From Rhodospirillales bacterium (GTDB lineage: Bacteria > Pseudomonadota > Alphaproteobacteria > Reyranellales > Reyranellaceae): a stretch of DNA of 56,486 bases. The position numbers and the translations under genes are program-made. Below the pieces are notes generated by a model. That model ran no database searches. It had not been told where the DNA came from and worked only from the letters and a program-made list of their open reading frames with translations. The stretch covers positions 1 through 56,486 of the forward strand of contig WHTW01000035.1 of NCBI GenBank assembly GCA_009377525.1. The letters run 5' to 3'. Shown here in pieces: positions 27,047-35,262 of this stretch (position 1 is its first letter; each line of letters starts with the position of its first letter).

Positions 27047-27808
27047 ATGGGGTCGATGTGGCTGGATCCGCCGGAGGATCCCAAGGTCTATCCGATGCAG
27101 GGCCTGCCGGTGCTGCCGTTTGATGCAACGAAGATGACGGCCGCGAACGAGTTCCTCGACGATCGCTGGGGCGCCGATTTCCAGGGCTTGCTCTGGATCA
27201 TCGATTTCCTCAAGCAGCCGCTGTGGCAGGTCAAGGTCAGCACGGGCATCGCCATGCCGCCGGCCACGACCAGCCAGGACATGAAAGATGCGCTCCAGGA
27301 GCTCGTCAATCTGCAGGAAACATTGCGACAGGAGGCGATGCCTGAGATCCTGGCTCAGGCCACCGATTTCCAGATGTGGTTCTGCGCCCAGCTCGGGCTT
27401 TATCCTCGCAGCCATCCCAAGAGCTACCTGTTTCTAAAGCTGGTCGCCCGCATCGGCGAGCTTGTGATGGTGTATCTCAAGTACAAGTACAACGCCGTGC
27501 GTCCCTCGCAGGTCTATCCCCGCCTGACGCCGCCCGTCCCGGTGCCGCCGCACGCCTCGTATCCGAGCGGCCATGCGATGAACAGCTACCTGATGGCGCT
27601 GGCGACCGCAGAGATCGTCCCGGACCTGGGCGACGCAGCGGAGCGGCTCGCGCAGCGCATCGCGAAGAATCGCGAGATCGCTGGCCTGCACTTCTGGTGG
27701 GATAGTCTGGCGGGGAAAATAGCTGCCGAAAACACGTTCGGCTTGTTCAAGACGCTGCCGAAATACATCGCCTACCGTGACGCTGCCATAGACGAATGGT
27801 CGAACTGA
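27047..27808 (+). CDS. PAP2-superfamily acid phosphatase
   Basis: 253 residues. The three PAP2/vanadium-haloperoxidase motifs are complete: K-x6-RP as KYKYNAVRP (Lys145, Arg152), PSGHA with His176, and R-x5-H-x3-D as REIAGLHFWWD (Arg209, His215, Asp219). The enzyme removes phosphate from lipid or small phosphoesters through a phospho-His intermediate. There are no clear transmembrane helices or signal peptide, so it is soluble and closer to class A acid phosphatases than to membrane PAP2 enzymes. The ATG is preceded by AGGGGAGAAAG. The small gene at 27866 may be in the same unit. Confidence 0.85.
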   Translation: MGSMWLDPPEDPKVYPMQGLPVLPFDATKMTAANEFLDDRWGADFQGLLWIIDFLKQPLWQVKVSTGIAMPPATTSQDMKDALQELVNLQETLRQEAMPEILAQATDFQMWFCAQLGLYPRSHPKSYLFLKLVARIGELVMVYLKYKYNAVRPSQVYPRLTPPVPVPPHASYPSGHAMNSYLMALATAEIVPDLGDAAERLAQRIAKNREIAGLHFWWDSLAGKIAAENTFGLFKTLPKYIAYRDAAIDEWSN

Positions 27809-27865
27809 CGACGCGGGTCGCACATCTCGCAGATACAGACGCAGACACAGACAAGGAGAAGCACC

Positions 27866-28165
27866 ATGCCTGATCCCGGCAAGATCACGGTGAACATCGT
27901 GCATGCTGATACACGACCCGGCGTCTCGTTGACCGTATCGGCGGTCGACCTGAACGACTCGGAGGGTCGGCCTATGGGCCCTTATCCACTCGCCAACGAG
28001 GGCGACGCCCGGGCCGTGGACGTCTACGGGCCGCCGGGCTTGATCGAATGGTTCGCCGACGCCAACGGGCTCCCGCAGGGGCACGGTTTCGGGGAGAACG
28101 TTGCCAGTGGCGGGCCCGTGCCGGTGAAGGCCGGAGAGGTCAAACCGGAAGAGAAGGACAAGTAG
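27866..28165 (+). CDS. Hypothetical small acidic protein (99 aa)
   Basis: 99 residues with AAGGAG eight bases before the ATG, 57 bases after the PAP2 gene and on the same strand. The sequence looks like a small beta protein (ITVNIVHADTRPGVSLTVSA, DARAVDVYGPPGLIEWF), ending in a charged KPEEKDK tail. No family recognised. It is likely cotranscribed with the phosphatase. Confidence 0.55.
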   Translation: MPDPGKITVNIVHADTRPGVSLTVSAVDLNDSEGRPMGPYPLANEGDARAVDVYGPPGLIEWFADANGLPQGHGFGENVASGGPVPVKAGEVKPEEKDK

Positions 28166-28399
28166 GCCGTCGGGAAGGAAGCGCCGGTCACGAAAGAAAT
28201 GTTGGCCGACAAATAGGACCGACGCGCGTTCACCGCCGCCGGCCTCACCGTGATCGACCCTGCTGCGGGCGTACACACGCACCTACACCGGCCACAATCT
28301 GGTTCAGGACAAGCCGTCCTCCGCGCCGCTGGGCTGAAGCATTCCGTCGGGCGGCCGCCTCATACGGCCGCCTTCGACTGTGCCCGGTTGTGGCGTTCC
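28166..28399. other. Interval between cargo and second immunity region, nothing supported
   Basis: No credible gene, hairpin or promoter was found in this stretch, which separates the PAP2-associated cargo from the convergent end of the second repressor gene. Two short in-frame pieces have no ribosome-binding sites. Confidence 0.4.
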
Positions 28400-29113
28400 T
28401 CAGCTCGCCCGGTTGTATTTGCCGATCACCAGGTGCGCCTTGCGCCACTCCTTGCGCGGCAGGGTGAACGTCTTCGGTGGATTGTACTGCTTCACTGTCC
28501 AGCTCGACTCGTTTCGGCGCACCAGGCGCTTGACCAGCACATAGCGCGTGCCGCTCTTGTCCTCGCGCATGAACACGACGTCGTCGCCCGGATTGACCGG
28601 TGCCCGCGGGTTGACCAGGAGGATGTTGCCCTTTTCGTAGGCGGGTTCCATCGAATCCCCGGAGACGAAGCAGCCGTAGGCTTCCTCGACCCCCTCCAGC
28701 CGGGCATCTCGTGGCAGCCATGCCACGGGCTCGTTGCTGAGCGTCAACGCCCCTTCGTCGCCCCCTTGGGCGGACGCAAAGACCTGCAGCTGCTGCCGCG
28801 GCTCCGGGCTGGCGGCCGGCCGCGCTCCTGCCTGTCCGCGTCGCACGGACGGTAACAGGCTGAGCTGCAGATCATCCGCGGTGACGCCGGCGGTCTTCTC
28901 TCCGCGGGTGCTCTGCAGCCAGTTCACTGACACGCCGAGTGCCTGCGCGAGCTGGACGATCGATTTCGGCTCGGTTTCGCCGCGTCGCTCGATCTGGGCG
29001 ATGCCGCCCTGCGTGATCTGGTAGCCCGCCCTGGTCACCCGCCGCGCCAGCTCTGCCTGGGACCAGCCCCTGGCCCTGCGCTCCGTCTTTACCCGTTCAC
29101 CCAATGTCGTCAT
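28400..29113 (-). CDS. CI-like phage repressor with S24 peptidase domain
   Basis: 237 residues from ATG at 29111-29113, with GGAGAC just upstream. The XRE HTH occupies residues 4-66 (WSQAELARRVTRAGYQITQG, IAQIERRGETEPKS). A flexible linker with an Ala-Gly pair (95-96) could be an autocleavage site. The LexA/S24 domain has Ser154 in SGDSMEPAY and Lys195 in YVLVKRL, the catalytic dyad. Such repressors hold the prophage silent and self-cleave with RecA after DNA damage. Its N-terminus is nearly identical to the truncated repressor at the left end, so both may share operators. Confidence 0.92.
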   Translation of the reverse strand: MTTLGERVKTERRARGWSQAELARRVTRAGYQITQGGIAQIERRGETEPKSIVQLAQALGVSVNWLQSTRGEKTAGVTADDLQLSLLPSVRRGQAGARPAASPEPRQQLQVFASAQGGDEGALTLSNEPVAWLPRDARLEGVEEAYGCFVSGDSMEPAYEKGNILLVNPRAPVNPGDDVVFMREDKSGTRYVLVKRLVRRNESSWTVKQYNPPKTFTLPRKEWRKAHLVIGKYNRAS

Positions 29114-29202
29114 GGAAGTCTCCTCGGCTATGCCGTCACCGCTGTCATTTCGTGTATAACTAAGATATTGACTACATACCGCCGTCATGTCAAGTTATCG
29201 GC
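29114..29202. promoter_or_regulatory. Divergent operator/promoter of the second immunity switch
   Basis: TTGACT at 29168-29173, a 17-base spacer and a weak -10 at 29191-29196 would start transcription close to the ATG at 29203, giving a leaderless message as at the left switch. GTATAACT and AAGTTATC resemble the GTTAT/ATAAC half-sites seen at 351-390, so the two repressors may cross-recognise each other's operators. Confidence 0.45.
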
Positions 29203-29550
29203 ATGCAGACCGGCACTTACCCGCTTGTCCTTCGCGCTCCGACCTTGCCGGGCGCCATGCCCTGCTTCGCGCTGGGCGCGCTCGATACGGTGGCCGCGCC
29301 CGGCAACGGCCGCCGACCGGTGTGGGATGACCGCTGCCGGCGCATCCTCGAGCGCGTTTGCCGCGAGGGCGACCGGCCCAATGACGACGTTGCCCGCCTG
29401 ATCGAAGCCGAGACTGGCATGCGCTTCAGTGCCTCCGTGCTCAGCCGTCATCGCGCCGCGCTCGGCTTCGCGCGGCCGCGGCGCAACGACTGGACGTCGT
29501 CGCTGCGGCGCTGGAAGCCGTGGCAAGGCCACCTCGCCGGCAAGTCGTGA
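29203..29550 (+). CDS. Small HTH-like phage protein (paralog 3 of 3)
   Basis: 115 residues. A 35-residue N-terminal extension precedes the family core RRPVWDDRCRRILERVCREG, ARLIEAETGMRFSASVL and RRNDWTSSLRRWKPWQ, shared with 3753-4280 and 23131-23346. The start at 29203 fits a leaderless message from the promoter above; an internal GTG at 29321 would give only the core. It occupies the place of cro opposite the repressor and lies just upstream of TerS2. Probable DNA-binding regulator; exact role unknown. Confidence 0.65.
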   Translation: MQTGTYPLVLRAPTLPGAMPCFALGALDTVAAPGNGRRPVWDDRCRRILERVCREGDRPNDDVARLIEAETGMRFSASVLSRHRAALGFARPRRNDWTSSLRRWKPWQGHLAGKS

Positions 29551-29590
29551 AGCGCGTGCCGGCGTTTCGCCGGTCTCGAACACGAGGCGC

Positions 29591-29623
29591 TTGACTCCCG
29601 AGCGCAATTTTGTGGCCTATCCC
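29591..29623 (+). promoter_or_regulatory. 33-bp promoter-like block before TerS2 (copy 1 of 3)
   Basis: Begins TTGACTCCCGAGCGCAATTT and continues TGTGGCCTATCCC. The same block, differing at one or two bases, precedes the portal (32680-32712) and the first head gene (43516-43548). A conserved GAGGATCGGCA follows each block a few bases before the start codon. The TTGACT to TATCCC distance (21 bases) is too long for an ordinary sigma70 promoter, so a phage activator or phage polymerase may be needed. Confidence 0.7.
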
Positions 29624-29657
29624 TCGCCGACCCCATCACAGCGAGAGGATCGGCATC

Positions 29658-30137
29658 ATGGGCGCACGCGGCCCCGACTCCCAGTTCAAGCCTGAATACT
29701 GCGACCTTGCCCGGCGCGTTGCCATGCTGGGCGCCACCAACGACGACCTGGCGGGCATCCTCGGCGTCTGCCGCCGCACCATCGGCAACTGGCTGCAGGA
29801 CTACCCCGAGTTCAAGAAGGCGGTCGAGGAAGGCAAGCTCGACGCCGATGCCAAGGTCGCCGAGAAGCTCTACCAGCGCGCCACCGGCTACGAGCGCCCC
29901 GCCGTGCGCTTCTTCGCCAGCCCCGAGGGGCCGAAGAGCATGGAATACACCTACCACCATCCGCCCGACACCGCGGCCGCCATCTTCTGGCTGCGCAACC
30001 GCCGGCGCGCCGACTGGCGCGAGCGGGTCGAGCACCATCACACCACCTCCGAGGAGATGCTGACCGTTCTCGAGGCCGCCCGCTTGCGTGCCCGTCCCGC
30101 CCATGGCGAGGGGAAGCCGGATGGCAAGCCGAACTGA
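29658..30137 (+). CDS. Terminase small subunit, copy 2
   Basis: 159 residues. The ATG at 29658 follows the conserved GAGGATCGGCAT leader. An N-terminal HTH (LAGILGVCRRTIGNWLQDYP) is followed by the central region shared with copy 1 (DADAKVAEKLYQRATGYERP, then HHPPDTAAAIFWLRNRRRAD). It recognises pac/cos DNA and delivers it to TerL, whose gene overlaps by 17 bases. The conserved upstream block ties it to the portal and head genes farther right, so this copy probably belongs to the structural cluster in this window. Confidence 0.88.
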   Translation: MGARGPDSQFKPEYCDLARRVAMLGATNDDLAGILGVCRRTIGNWLQDYPEFKKAVEEGKLDADAKVAEKLYQRATGYERPAVRFFASPEGPKSMEYTYHHPPDTAAAIFWLRNRRRADWRERVEHHHTTSEEMLTVLEAARLRARPAHGEGKPDGKPN

Positions 30138-31611
30138 CATCCAGGCCGAGCTGCACCGCGAGATCGGCGCCTTCGGCGCCGACCCGCTGGGCTATGTGCG
30201 CTTCGCCTTCCCCTGGGGCATGCCGGGCACGTCGCTCGCCGCGGAATCAGGCCCCGAGGACTGGCAATGCGAGCTGCTGCAGGGCCTGGGGCAGGGGCTC
30301 GCCAGGCCCGCCGAGGCCGTGCGCCTCGCCGTCGCCTCGGGCCACGGCATCGGCAAGTCGGCGCTGGTCGCCTGGATCATCCTGTGGGCGCTTTCGACCA
30401 TGCACGACACGCGCGGCGTCGTCAGCGCCAACACCGAGGCGCAATTGCGCACCAAGACCTGGCCCGAGCTCGCCAAGTGGCACGGGCTCGCCATCAACCG
30501 CGACTGGTTCGCCTACACCGCGACGGCGCTCCATTCCGTGCTGCCCGGCCACGAGCGCACCTGGCGCGTCGACTGCATCACCTGGTCGGAGAACAACACC
30601 GAGGCCATCGCCGGCCTGCACAACAAGGGCCGCCGCGCCTTCGCCCTGCTCGACGAGGCATCGGCCATCCCCGACGCCATATGGGAGACCATCGAGGGCG
30701 CGCTGACCGACGACGGCACCGAGCTGTTCTGGGCGGTCTTCGGCAATCCGACGCGCAACACCGGCCGCTTCCGCGAATGCTTCGCCGGCGGCCGCTTCGC
30801 CCATCGCTGGGCCCACCGCCAGATCGATTCGCGCTCGGTCGCCATGACCAACAAGGCGCAGATCGCGCAATGGGTGAAGGACTACGGCGAGGATTCCGAC
30901 TTCATCCGGGTGCGCGTGAAGGGTGCCTTCCCGCGCGCCGGCTCCATGCAGTTCATCGACTCCGAGCGCGTCGATGCCGCGATCGCCCGCGAGCTCACCC
31001 GGGATCCCACGGCGGCGCTGGTCATCGGTATCGACATCGCCCGCCAGGGTGCTGATCAGAGCGTCGTACGATTCCGCCGCGGCCTCGACGCGCGCTCGAT
31101 CCCGGCCGTGAAGTTCCGCATTCCCGACCTCATGCTCATCGCCAGCCGCATCATGGAGCTGGTCCACTCGCACAGCCCCGACGCGGTGTTCATCGACGGC
31201 ACCGGCATCGGCTGGGGCGTGCACGATCGCCTGAGCCAGCTCGGCTGTCCCAACCTGATCGGCGTCGATTTCGGCGGCAAGGCCGACCGCAGCGACGGCG
31301 GCGAAGCCCGCGCCCGCTACGCCAACAAGCGTGCCGAGATGTGGGGGTTCATGAAGGAATGGTGCAAGGCCGGCTGCCTGCCCGACGACCGCGAGCTCTC
31401 AGCCGACCTGACCGGCGTCGAATACGGCTATGACGCATCCGACGCGCTGCTGCTGGAGCGCAAGGACGACATGCGCAAGCGCGGGCTTGCATCGCCCGAC
31501 GATGGCGATGCGCTCGCGCTCACCTTCGCCTACCCGGTACTCAAGCGCGATTGGGCGGAGGAGCGGCGTATTGAGGAGAAGCTCAGGCAGATGAAGCGGA
31601 GGTTTCTGTGA
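30121..31611 (+). CDS. Terminase large subunit, copy 2
   Basis: 496 residues. The start at 30121 is chosen because it gives the same 17-base overlap with TerS and the same N-terminus as copy 1 (LHREIGAFGADPLGYV). Walker A is GHGIGKS and Walker B is ALLDEAS. The nuclease motifs are GIDIARQG, VFIDGTGIGWG and SPDDGDAL. It is the DNA-packaging motor and headful/cos nuclease. Compared with copy 1 it differs mostly by conservative changes and a three-residue gap near GGEARARYANK. The next gene starts inside its stop region. Confidence 0.94.
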   Translation: MASRTDIQAELHREIGAFGADPLGYVRFAFPWGMPGTSLAAESGPEDWQCELLQGLGQGLARPAEAVRLAVASGHGIGKSALVAWIILWALSTMHDTRGVVSANTEAQLRTKTWPELAKWHGLAINRDWFAYTATALHSVLPGHERTWRVDCITWSENNTEAIAGLHNKGRRAFALLDEASAIPDAIWETIEGALTDDGTELFWAVFGNPTRNTGRFRECFAGGRFAHRWAHRQIDSRSVAMTNKAQIAQWVKDYGEDSDFIRVRVKGAFPRAGSMQFIDSERVDAAIARELTRDPTAALVIGIDIARQGADQSVVRFRRGLDARSIPAVKFRIPDLMLIASRIMELVHSHSPDAVFIDGTGIGWGVHDRLSQLGCPNLIGVDFGGKADRSDGGEARARYANKRAEMWGFMKEWCKAGCLPDDRELSADLTGVEYGYDASDALLLERKDDMRKRGLASPDDGDALALTFAYPVLKRDWAEERRIEEKLRQMKRRFL

Positions 31612-31883
31612 CCATCGCCATGCCAAGCACGTCGCGTGCGGGCCGCACTGTCAAAGGACGGAGATCGATGACCGGCACCACGGTGACGATGGATACCTTC
31701 AAGTGGATTGTGACCGGGCTCCTGGGCACGCTCGTTGCCGGTCTCGGCTGGTTCCTGAGCGACATTCTCGCCGACCTACGCGACGTGCGCAAGGAGGTGA
31801 TGGCCATTCGTGTCGAGGCGGCCATGACTAACACCCGGTTGGAAAGCGTAATCGACGACGGTCGCCGTCGCCCGGCACGGTAG
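31608..31883 (+). CDS. Small membrane-anchored phage protein (91 aa)
   Basis: Starts at a GTG overlapping the TerL stop, with GGAGG six bases upstream; a second in-frame start at 31668 behind GGACGGAG would give 71 residues. One hydrophobic segment (FKWIVTGLLGTLVAGLGWFL) is followed by a charged helix (LADLRDVRKEVMAIRVEAAM). This is the layout of small phage DUF1515/holin-accessory-like proteins, but no firm family can be named. A protein with reversed order (coiled coil then membrane span) is at 53474. Confidence 0.6.
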   Translation: MTIAMPSTSRAGRTVKGRRSMTGTTVTMDTFKWIVTGLLGTLVAGLGWFLSDILADLRDVRKEVMAIRVEAAMTNTRLESVIDDGRRRPAR

Positions 31884-32679
31884 GAGTTGAGGCACGTGGC
31901 CGAACCTACCGGCCGCGAAGAGCGCTCTGCTCTCCTTTACGGGGATTGGTCGCTTCGTTCGAGCCGTCGACAACGTGTGCTTCAGCCCATCGTATGCGTG
32001 TACTTGAGATAGGCTGATAGGCTGGTGACCGTGATGACGGATGAGCTTACCCAGATACCGCTCGACTGGGCCAGCTATCGCACCTCCATCGATTTCGCCA
32101 ACTTGCCACACCAAGAGGCAATAAACGTTGTGTCCTTCTTGGTCTTGCTTCAGGATGGCAGGGCAAGGTTTGCACGAGGAGTTCCAACTGTAGGCGGTCG
32201 TACCCACATTGGTATCATCACTAGGGACAAGGGGCTGAGGTTCTTGAACGAGCCCGAACTTTCTCATAGGTACACGGGGTTTGGCGATGATCAGTAATAA
32301 TCGCAGTGGCGCCGTTGTAACTGTTCCCGAGAGCAAAGAGCGGCGACGGCCACGAACTGATGTAAGGTCTGGCGCAGTTGGCGATCACCCGTCGCGCGAC
32401 GCGATCGAGACTGTTCCGCAATCTGGTAGAATAGTCGTTGTCGACGGCCGTCTTCGTTTGGAACGACCACAGCAGGATCGCCCCAAGCGGCGATAGCCGA
32501 CACAGTGGCTCGCGTCTTGAATCGCTTACCAGATCAGCACGGCAATCGCGTTGTGCCGGTCAGCACTCCACAGTAGCGTGATCTCGACGTAGGAATGTGC
32601 CAAGTCGCATCTTTGACGACATGGTACTGGGTAACAGCGGTCCTGTTTCTTCCGCGCCCGCAGGCGCATACAATTTCCA
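31884..32679. other. Lower-GC insertion between TerL2 and portal
   Basis: This roughly 800-base stretch separates TerL from portal, genes that normally touch. It is less GC-rich than the phage genes and holds one plausible small gene (32025-32297). Overlapping frames on the opposite strand, and a small frame at 32281-32496, have no ribosome-binding sites and I do not accept them. It looks like moron or decayed cargo DNA. Confidence 0.55.
32025..32297 (+). CDS. Hypothetical small protein (90 aa)
   Basis: 90 residues from a GTG (an ATG is four codons downstream). The sequence LTQIPLDWASYRTSIDFANL, VVSFLVLLQDGRARF, GRTHIGIITRDKGLRFL looks like a compact alpha/beta protein. Codon use is less GC-biased than the neighbouring phage genes. 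No family or partner recognised; coding status is moderately likely. Confidence 0.4.
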   Translation: MTVMTDELTQIPLDWASYRTSIDFANLPHQEAINVVSFLVLLQDGRARFARGVPTVGGRTHIGIITRDKGLRFLNEPELSHRYTGFGDDQ

Positions 32680-32712
32680 TTGACTCCCTAGCGCAATTTT
32701 GTGGCCTATCCC
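32680..32712 (+). promoter_or_regulatory. 33-bp promoter-like block before portal (copy 2 of 3)
   Basis: TTGACTCCCTAGCGCAATTT followed by TGTGGCCTATCCC, identical to the copy at 43516 and one base different from that at 29591. It is followed by GAGGATCGGCAC and a TTG start at 32741. Confidence 0.75.
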
Positions 32713-32740
32713 TGCCGACCACTCGCACGAGGATCGGCAC

Positions 32741-34819
32741 TTGGCCACCGGCTCTTCCCCATCGCGCACCGCACGGCACGCCGCCCGGACCCTGTCCGAC
32801 GGCGACCTTCTGTCCCTGCTGCGCCGCGAGGAGCAGGGCGCCGCCGGCTACCAGGACAGTGCGCTCGCCGCCCCGCGCCAGCAGGCGCTGGCCTACTATG
32901 ACCGCGAGGGCTTCGGCACCGAGGAGGAGGGCCGTTCCCAGGTCGTGACCTCGGAATTCGCCGACGTGATCGAATCGATCATGCCCGGCCTGATGCGCGT
33001 CTTCACCGGCACCGACGATCTCGCCAGGTTCGCGCCGCTGGCCCCCGGCCAGGAGAAATGGGCGCGCGAGGCGAGCCAGTACGTGCCGCACGTGCTGATG
33101 CGCCAGAACGACGGCTTCCGCATCGTCTCCGCGCTCCTGAAGGACGCCCTCATGTTCCGCCTGGGCGGCGTCGCCGTCGACGTCGAGACCACGGACGAGA
33201 GCGTCACCATCCCCCTCCAGGGCCTTCCCGACGACGCCGTCGACCTGATCGTTGCCGAAGCCGAAGCGCAAGGCGCTACGGTTCAAATCGATCCGCCCTC
33301 CGACTTGTCCTCCGACTGGCCCTCCGTAGCTCGCGCAGCGAGCGAAGGAGGGAGCGACCAGGCCACCCTCACCATCACCCACCCGCGCAACCGCGTGGTA
33401 GTCGAAAGCATCGCCCCCGAAGACATCCGTTTCAGCCCGGCCGCCCGCGAGGAGGACAAAGCCTCGTTCCTGGGCTTCATCAAGCGCGCCTCCTCGTCTG
33501 ATCTGGTCAGGCTCGGCCTGACGACCGATGAGATCGATGACCTCCGCTCCGAACGCGACCTGTCGGCCGAGGAGGCGCAGCGCACCGAAGGCCTGCCCGA
33601 CAGCGACGCCCGCTCAGGCGACGGCGACAGCGAGCGCCCGCTCTGGCTGGTCGTGGCCTATGTCCGCGCCGACGCGGATGGCGACGGCATCTCCGAGCTT
33701 CTGCGCGTCGTCTACACCCACGCCGGCGGCACCGCCGGACGCATCATCCAACGCACTCAATGGGAGGGACCGGCCGATATCGCGCTGGCCACGCCAATCC
33801 TTATGCCGCACACCCTGGTCGGCCGCTCCTTGTTCGACCAGACCAAGGATCTGCAGCAGCTGGGCTCGGTGCTGACCCGCGGCCTGCTCGACAACCTTTA
33901 CCTCGTGAACCAGCCGCGCCCGGTCGTGTCGGACCAGGTCAACATCGACAGCCTGATCGACTGGGCGCCGGGATCACCCATCCGGCTGAAGCCGGGCGCG
34001 CGGCCGGGCGACAATCACGTGAGCTGGCTGCAAGTCCCCAACATCACCGGCGGCGCGCTGGCCGCGCTCGAGCATTTCGCGACGGTGCGCGAGAACCGCA
34101 CCGGCGTCAGCCGCTACAACCAGGGCCTCGACGCCGAGAGCCTGAACAAGACGCTGGGCGGGCTCGACCGCATCATGTCGGCCAGCGAACAGCGCCAGGA
34201 CCTGATCGCCCGCGTCTTCGCCGAGACCGCCATCAAGCGGCTCTATCGCCTAGTCTATCGCGCCATCAAGCGCGCCGCGACCGGGCCGGTCGCGTATTGG
34301 ACGGGCAGGGGCCACGGCTTTGCCAGCTGCGATCCCACGCAATGGCCCGACGAGCTGGAGCTGTCGGTCGATGTCGTCGGCATCGGCAACCGGGAGCAGG
34401 CGCTCGGCCATCTCTCCATGGTGGGCACGCTGCAGGAAAAGCTGATCGCCCTGCAGGGCGGCCGCGCCGATGGTCCGTTCGTGACGGCCGAGAACGTCGC
34501 CAACGGCGCTCAGAAGCTGACCGAGGCACTGGGCTACAAGACGGCGGGAGTATTCTTCCAGTCGCCCGAAAGAGTCGCGGCCACGCACGCCGACGTGACG
34601 CAGGCGGTGAGCGTCGACCCGGCCCTGCTGGCAGCGCACGCGCAGATCGCGATCCAGCGCGAAATGGCGCAGGCAGACATCCATATCAAGCGGGACAAGG
34701 CCCAGGCCGACATGGCCATCGCCGCCTTCAAGGCTCGGCAGTGGGCCGAGATTGAGCGCTTGAAGGCCGGGTTGACGGCAACGAACCGGTATTCGACTTT
34801 GAATAGGGCAATCGATTAG
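32741..34819 (+). CDS. Phage portal protein (podovirus, P22-like)
   Basis: 692 residues. The TTG at 32741 is the preferred start because it stands after GAGGATCGGCA exactly like the starts of TerS2 and the gene at 43579. The N-terminal region (VVTSEFADVIESIMPGLMRV, VLMRQNDGFRIVSALLKDAL) and the central part (HTLVGRSLFDQTKDLQQLGS, NRTGVSRYNQGLDAESLNKT) fit large portal proteins of podoviruses, which form the dodecameric DNA gate at one capsid vertex. The C-terminus is a long charged helix (about 640-680). Residues about 193-207 are an insert coded by a 33-base palindrome. Confidence 0.88.
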   Translation: MATGSSPSRTARHAARTLSDGDLLSLLRREEQGAAGYQDSALAAPRQQALAYYDREGFGTEEEGRSQVVTSEFADVIESIMPGLMRVFTGTDDLARFAPLAPGQEKWAREASQYVPHVLMRQNDGFRIVSALLKDALMFRLGGVAVDVETTDESVTIPLQGLPDDAVDLIVAEAEAQGATVQIDPPSDLSSDWPSVARAASEGGSDQATLTITHPRNRVVVESIAPEDIRFSPAAREEDKASFLGFIKRASSSDLVRLGLTTDEIDDLRSERDLSAEEAQRTEGLPDSDARSGDGDSERPLWLVVAYVRADADGDGISELLRVVYTHAGGTAGRIIQRTQWEGPADIALATPILMPHTLVGRSLFDQTKDLQQLGSVLTRGLLDNLYLVNQPRPVVSDQVNIDSLIDWAPGSPIRLKPGARPGDNHVSWLQVPNITGGALAALEHFATVRENRTGVSRYNQGLDAESLNKTLGGLDRIMSASEQRQDLIARVFAETAIKRLYRLVYRAIKRAATGPVAYWTGRGHGFASCDPTQWPDELELSVDVVGIGNREQALGHLSMVGTLQEKLIALQGGRADGPFVTAENVANGAQKLTEALGYKTAGVFFQSPERVAATHADVTQAVSVDPALLAAHAQIAIQREMAQADIHIKRDKAQADMAIAAFKARQWAEIERLKAGLTATNRYSTLNRAID
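33320..33352. repeat. Two-stem mini-palindrome inside portal gene
   Basis: CCCTCC-gta-GCTCGC-gca-GCGAGC-gaa-GGAGGG: two 6-bp stems separated by symmetric GNA internal loops. It is in frame and codes within SDWPSVARAASEGGS. The scaffold gene carries the same structure with other outer bases (44108-44140). Confidence 0.9.
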
Positions 34820-35262
34820 CGTTTGGGAAACTTCACCTTAAACAGCGCCTTGAGGGCTGTCTCGACAACCCTCTGGTAGTCGGCCACTTCTTTGTCGGTA
34901 ATGGCTGCCGTTGTTCGTTCATGGATGAGCTTGTTCCGCAGGCCATAATAGTGGCCAATCTTCCCAAGGATTGTTGGCGAAAGCGGCACGTGCGGCGTAA
35001 TCGCATTGATAACGTTAGTTCGCCTCTGGAAAAGCGCGAGAATTGCGGCATCGCCATACTTGTGAGGCGGAAAAAGGTCCGTCCGATGAACAATGAACTC
35101 CTTGAGCGCGATTTCGAGATTGCTGTCGAGGAGGATGGACGCGCTGCTGCACCGGCCGACATCCAGATCAAGCGCCGCAAGGCGCGCGAACATGGCCATC
35201 GCTCGATCGCAATCATAGTATCGTGACGTATTTCGAGCAGTCCGGCGGTAGGGTTGCGTCAA
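34816..35262 (-). CDS. HEPN-motif protein coupled to nuclease-helicase
   Basis: 148 residues. Its TTG start overlaps the stop of the nuclease-helicase gene by three bases, so it is probably translated from the same message. The protein is all-helical by pattern (FARLAALDLDVGRC, LEIALKEFIVHR). YYGLRNKLIHERT holds the RN-x3-H motif (Arg109, Asn110, His114) typical of HEPN domains. HEPN proteins in defence loci are often RNases unleashed by a partner sensing phage DNA. Catalysis here is inferred. Its 3' end touches the portal gene's end (convergent overlap of four bases). Confidence 0.7.
   Translation of the reverse strand: MTQPYRRTARNTSRYYDCDRAMAMFARLAALDLDVGRCSSASILLDSNLEIALKEFIVHRTDLFPPHKYGDAAILALFQRRTNVINAITPHVPLSPTILGKIGHYYGLRNKLIHERTTAAITDKEVADYQRVVETALKALFKVKFPKR

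Noticed and set aside
31776..32336. Minus-strand 186-codon frame after TerL2
   Set aside because: Overlaps two plus-strand candidates, no start signal and no recognisable features; kept as unsupported.
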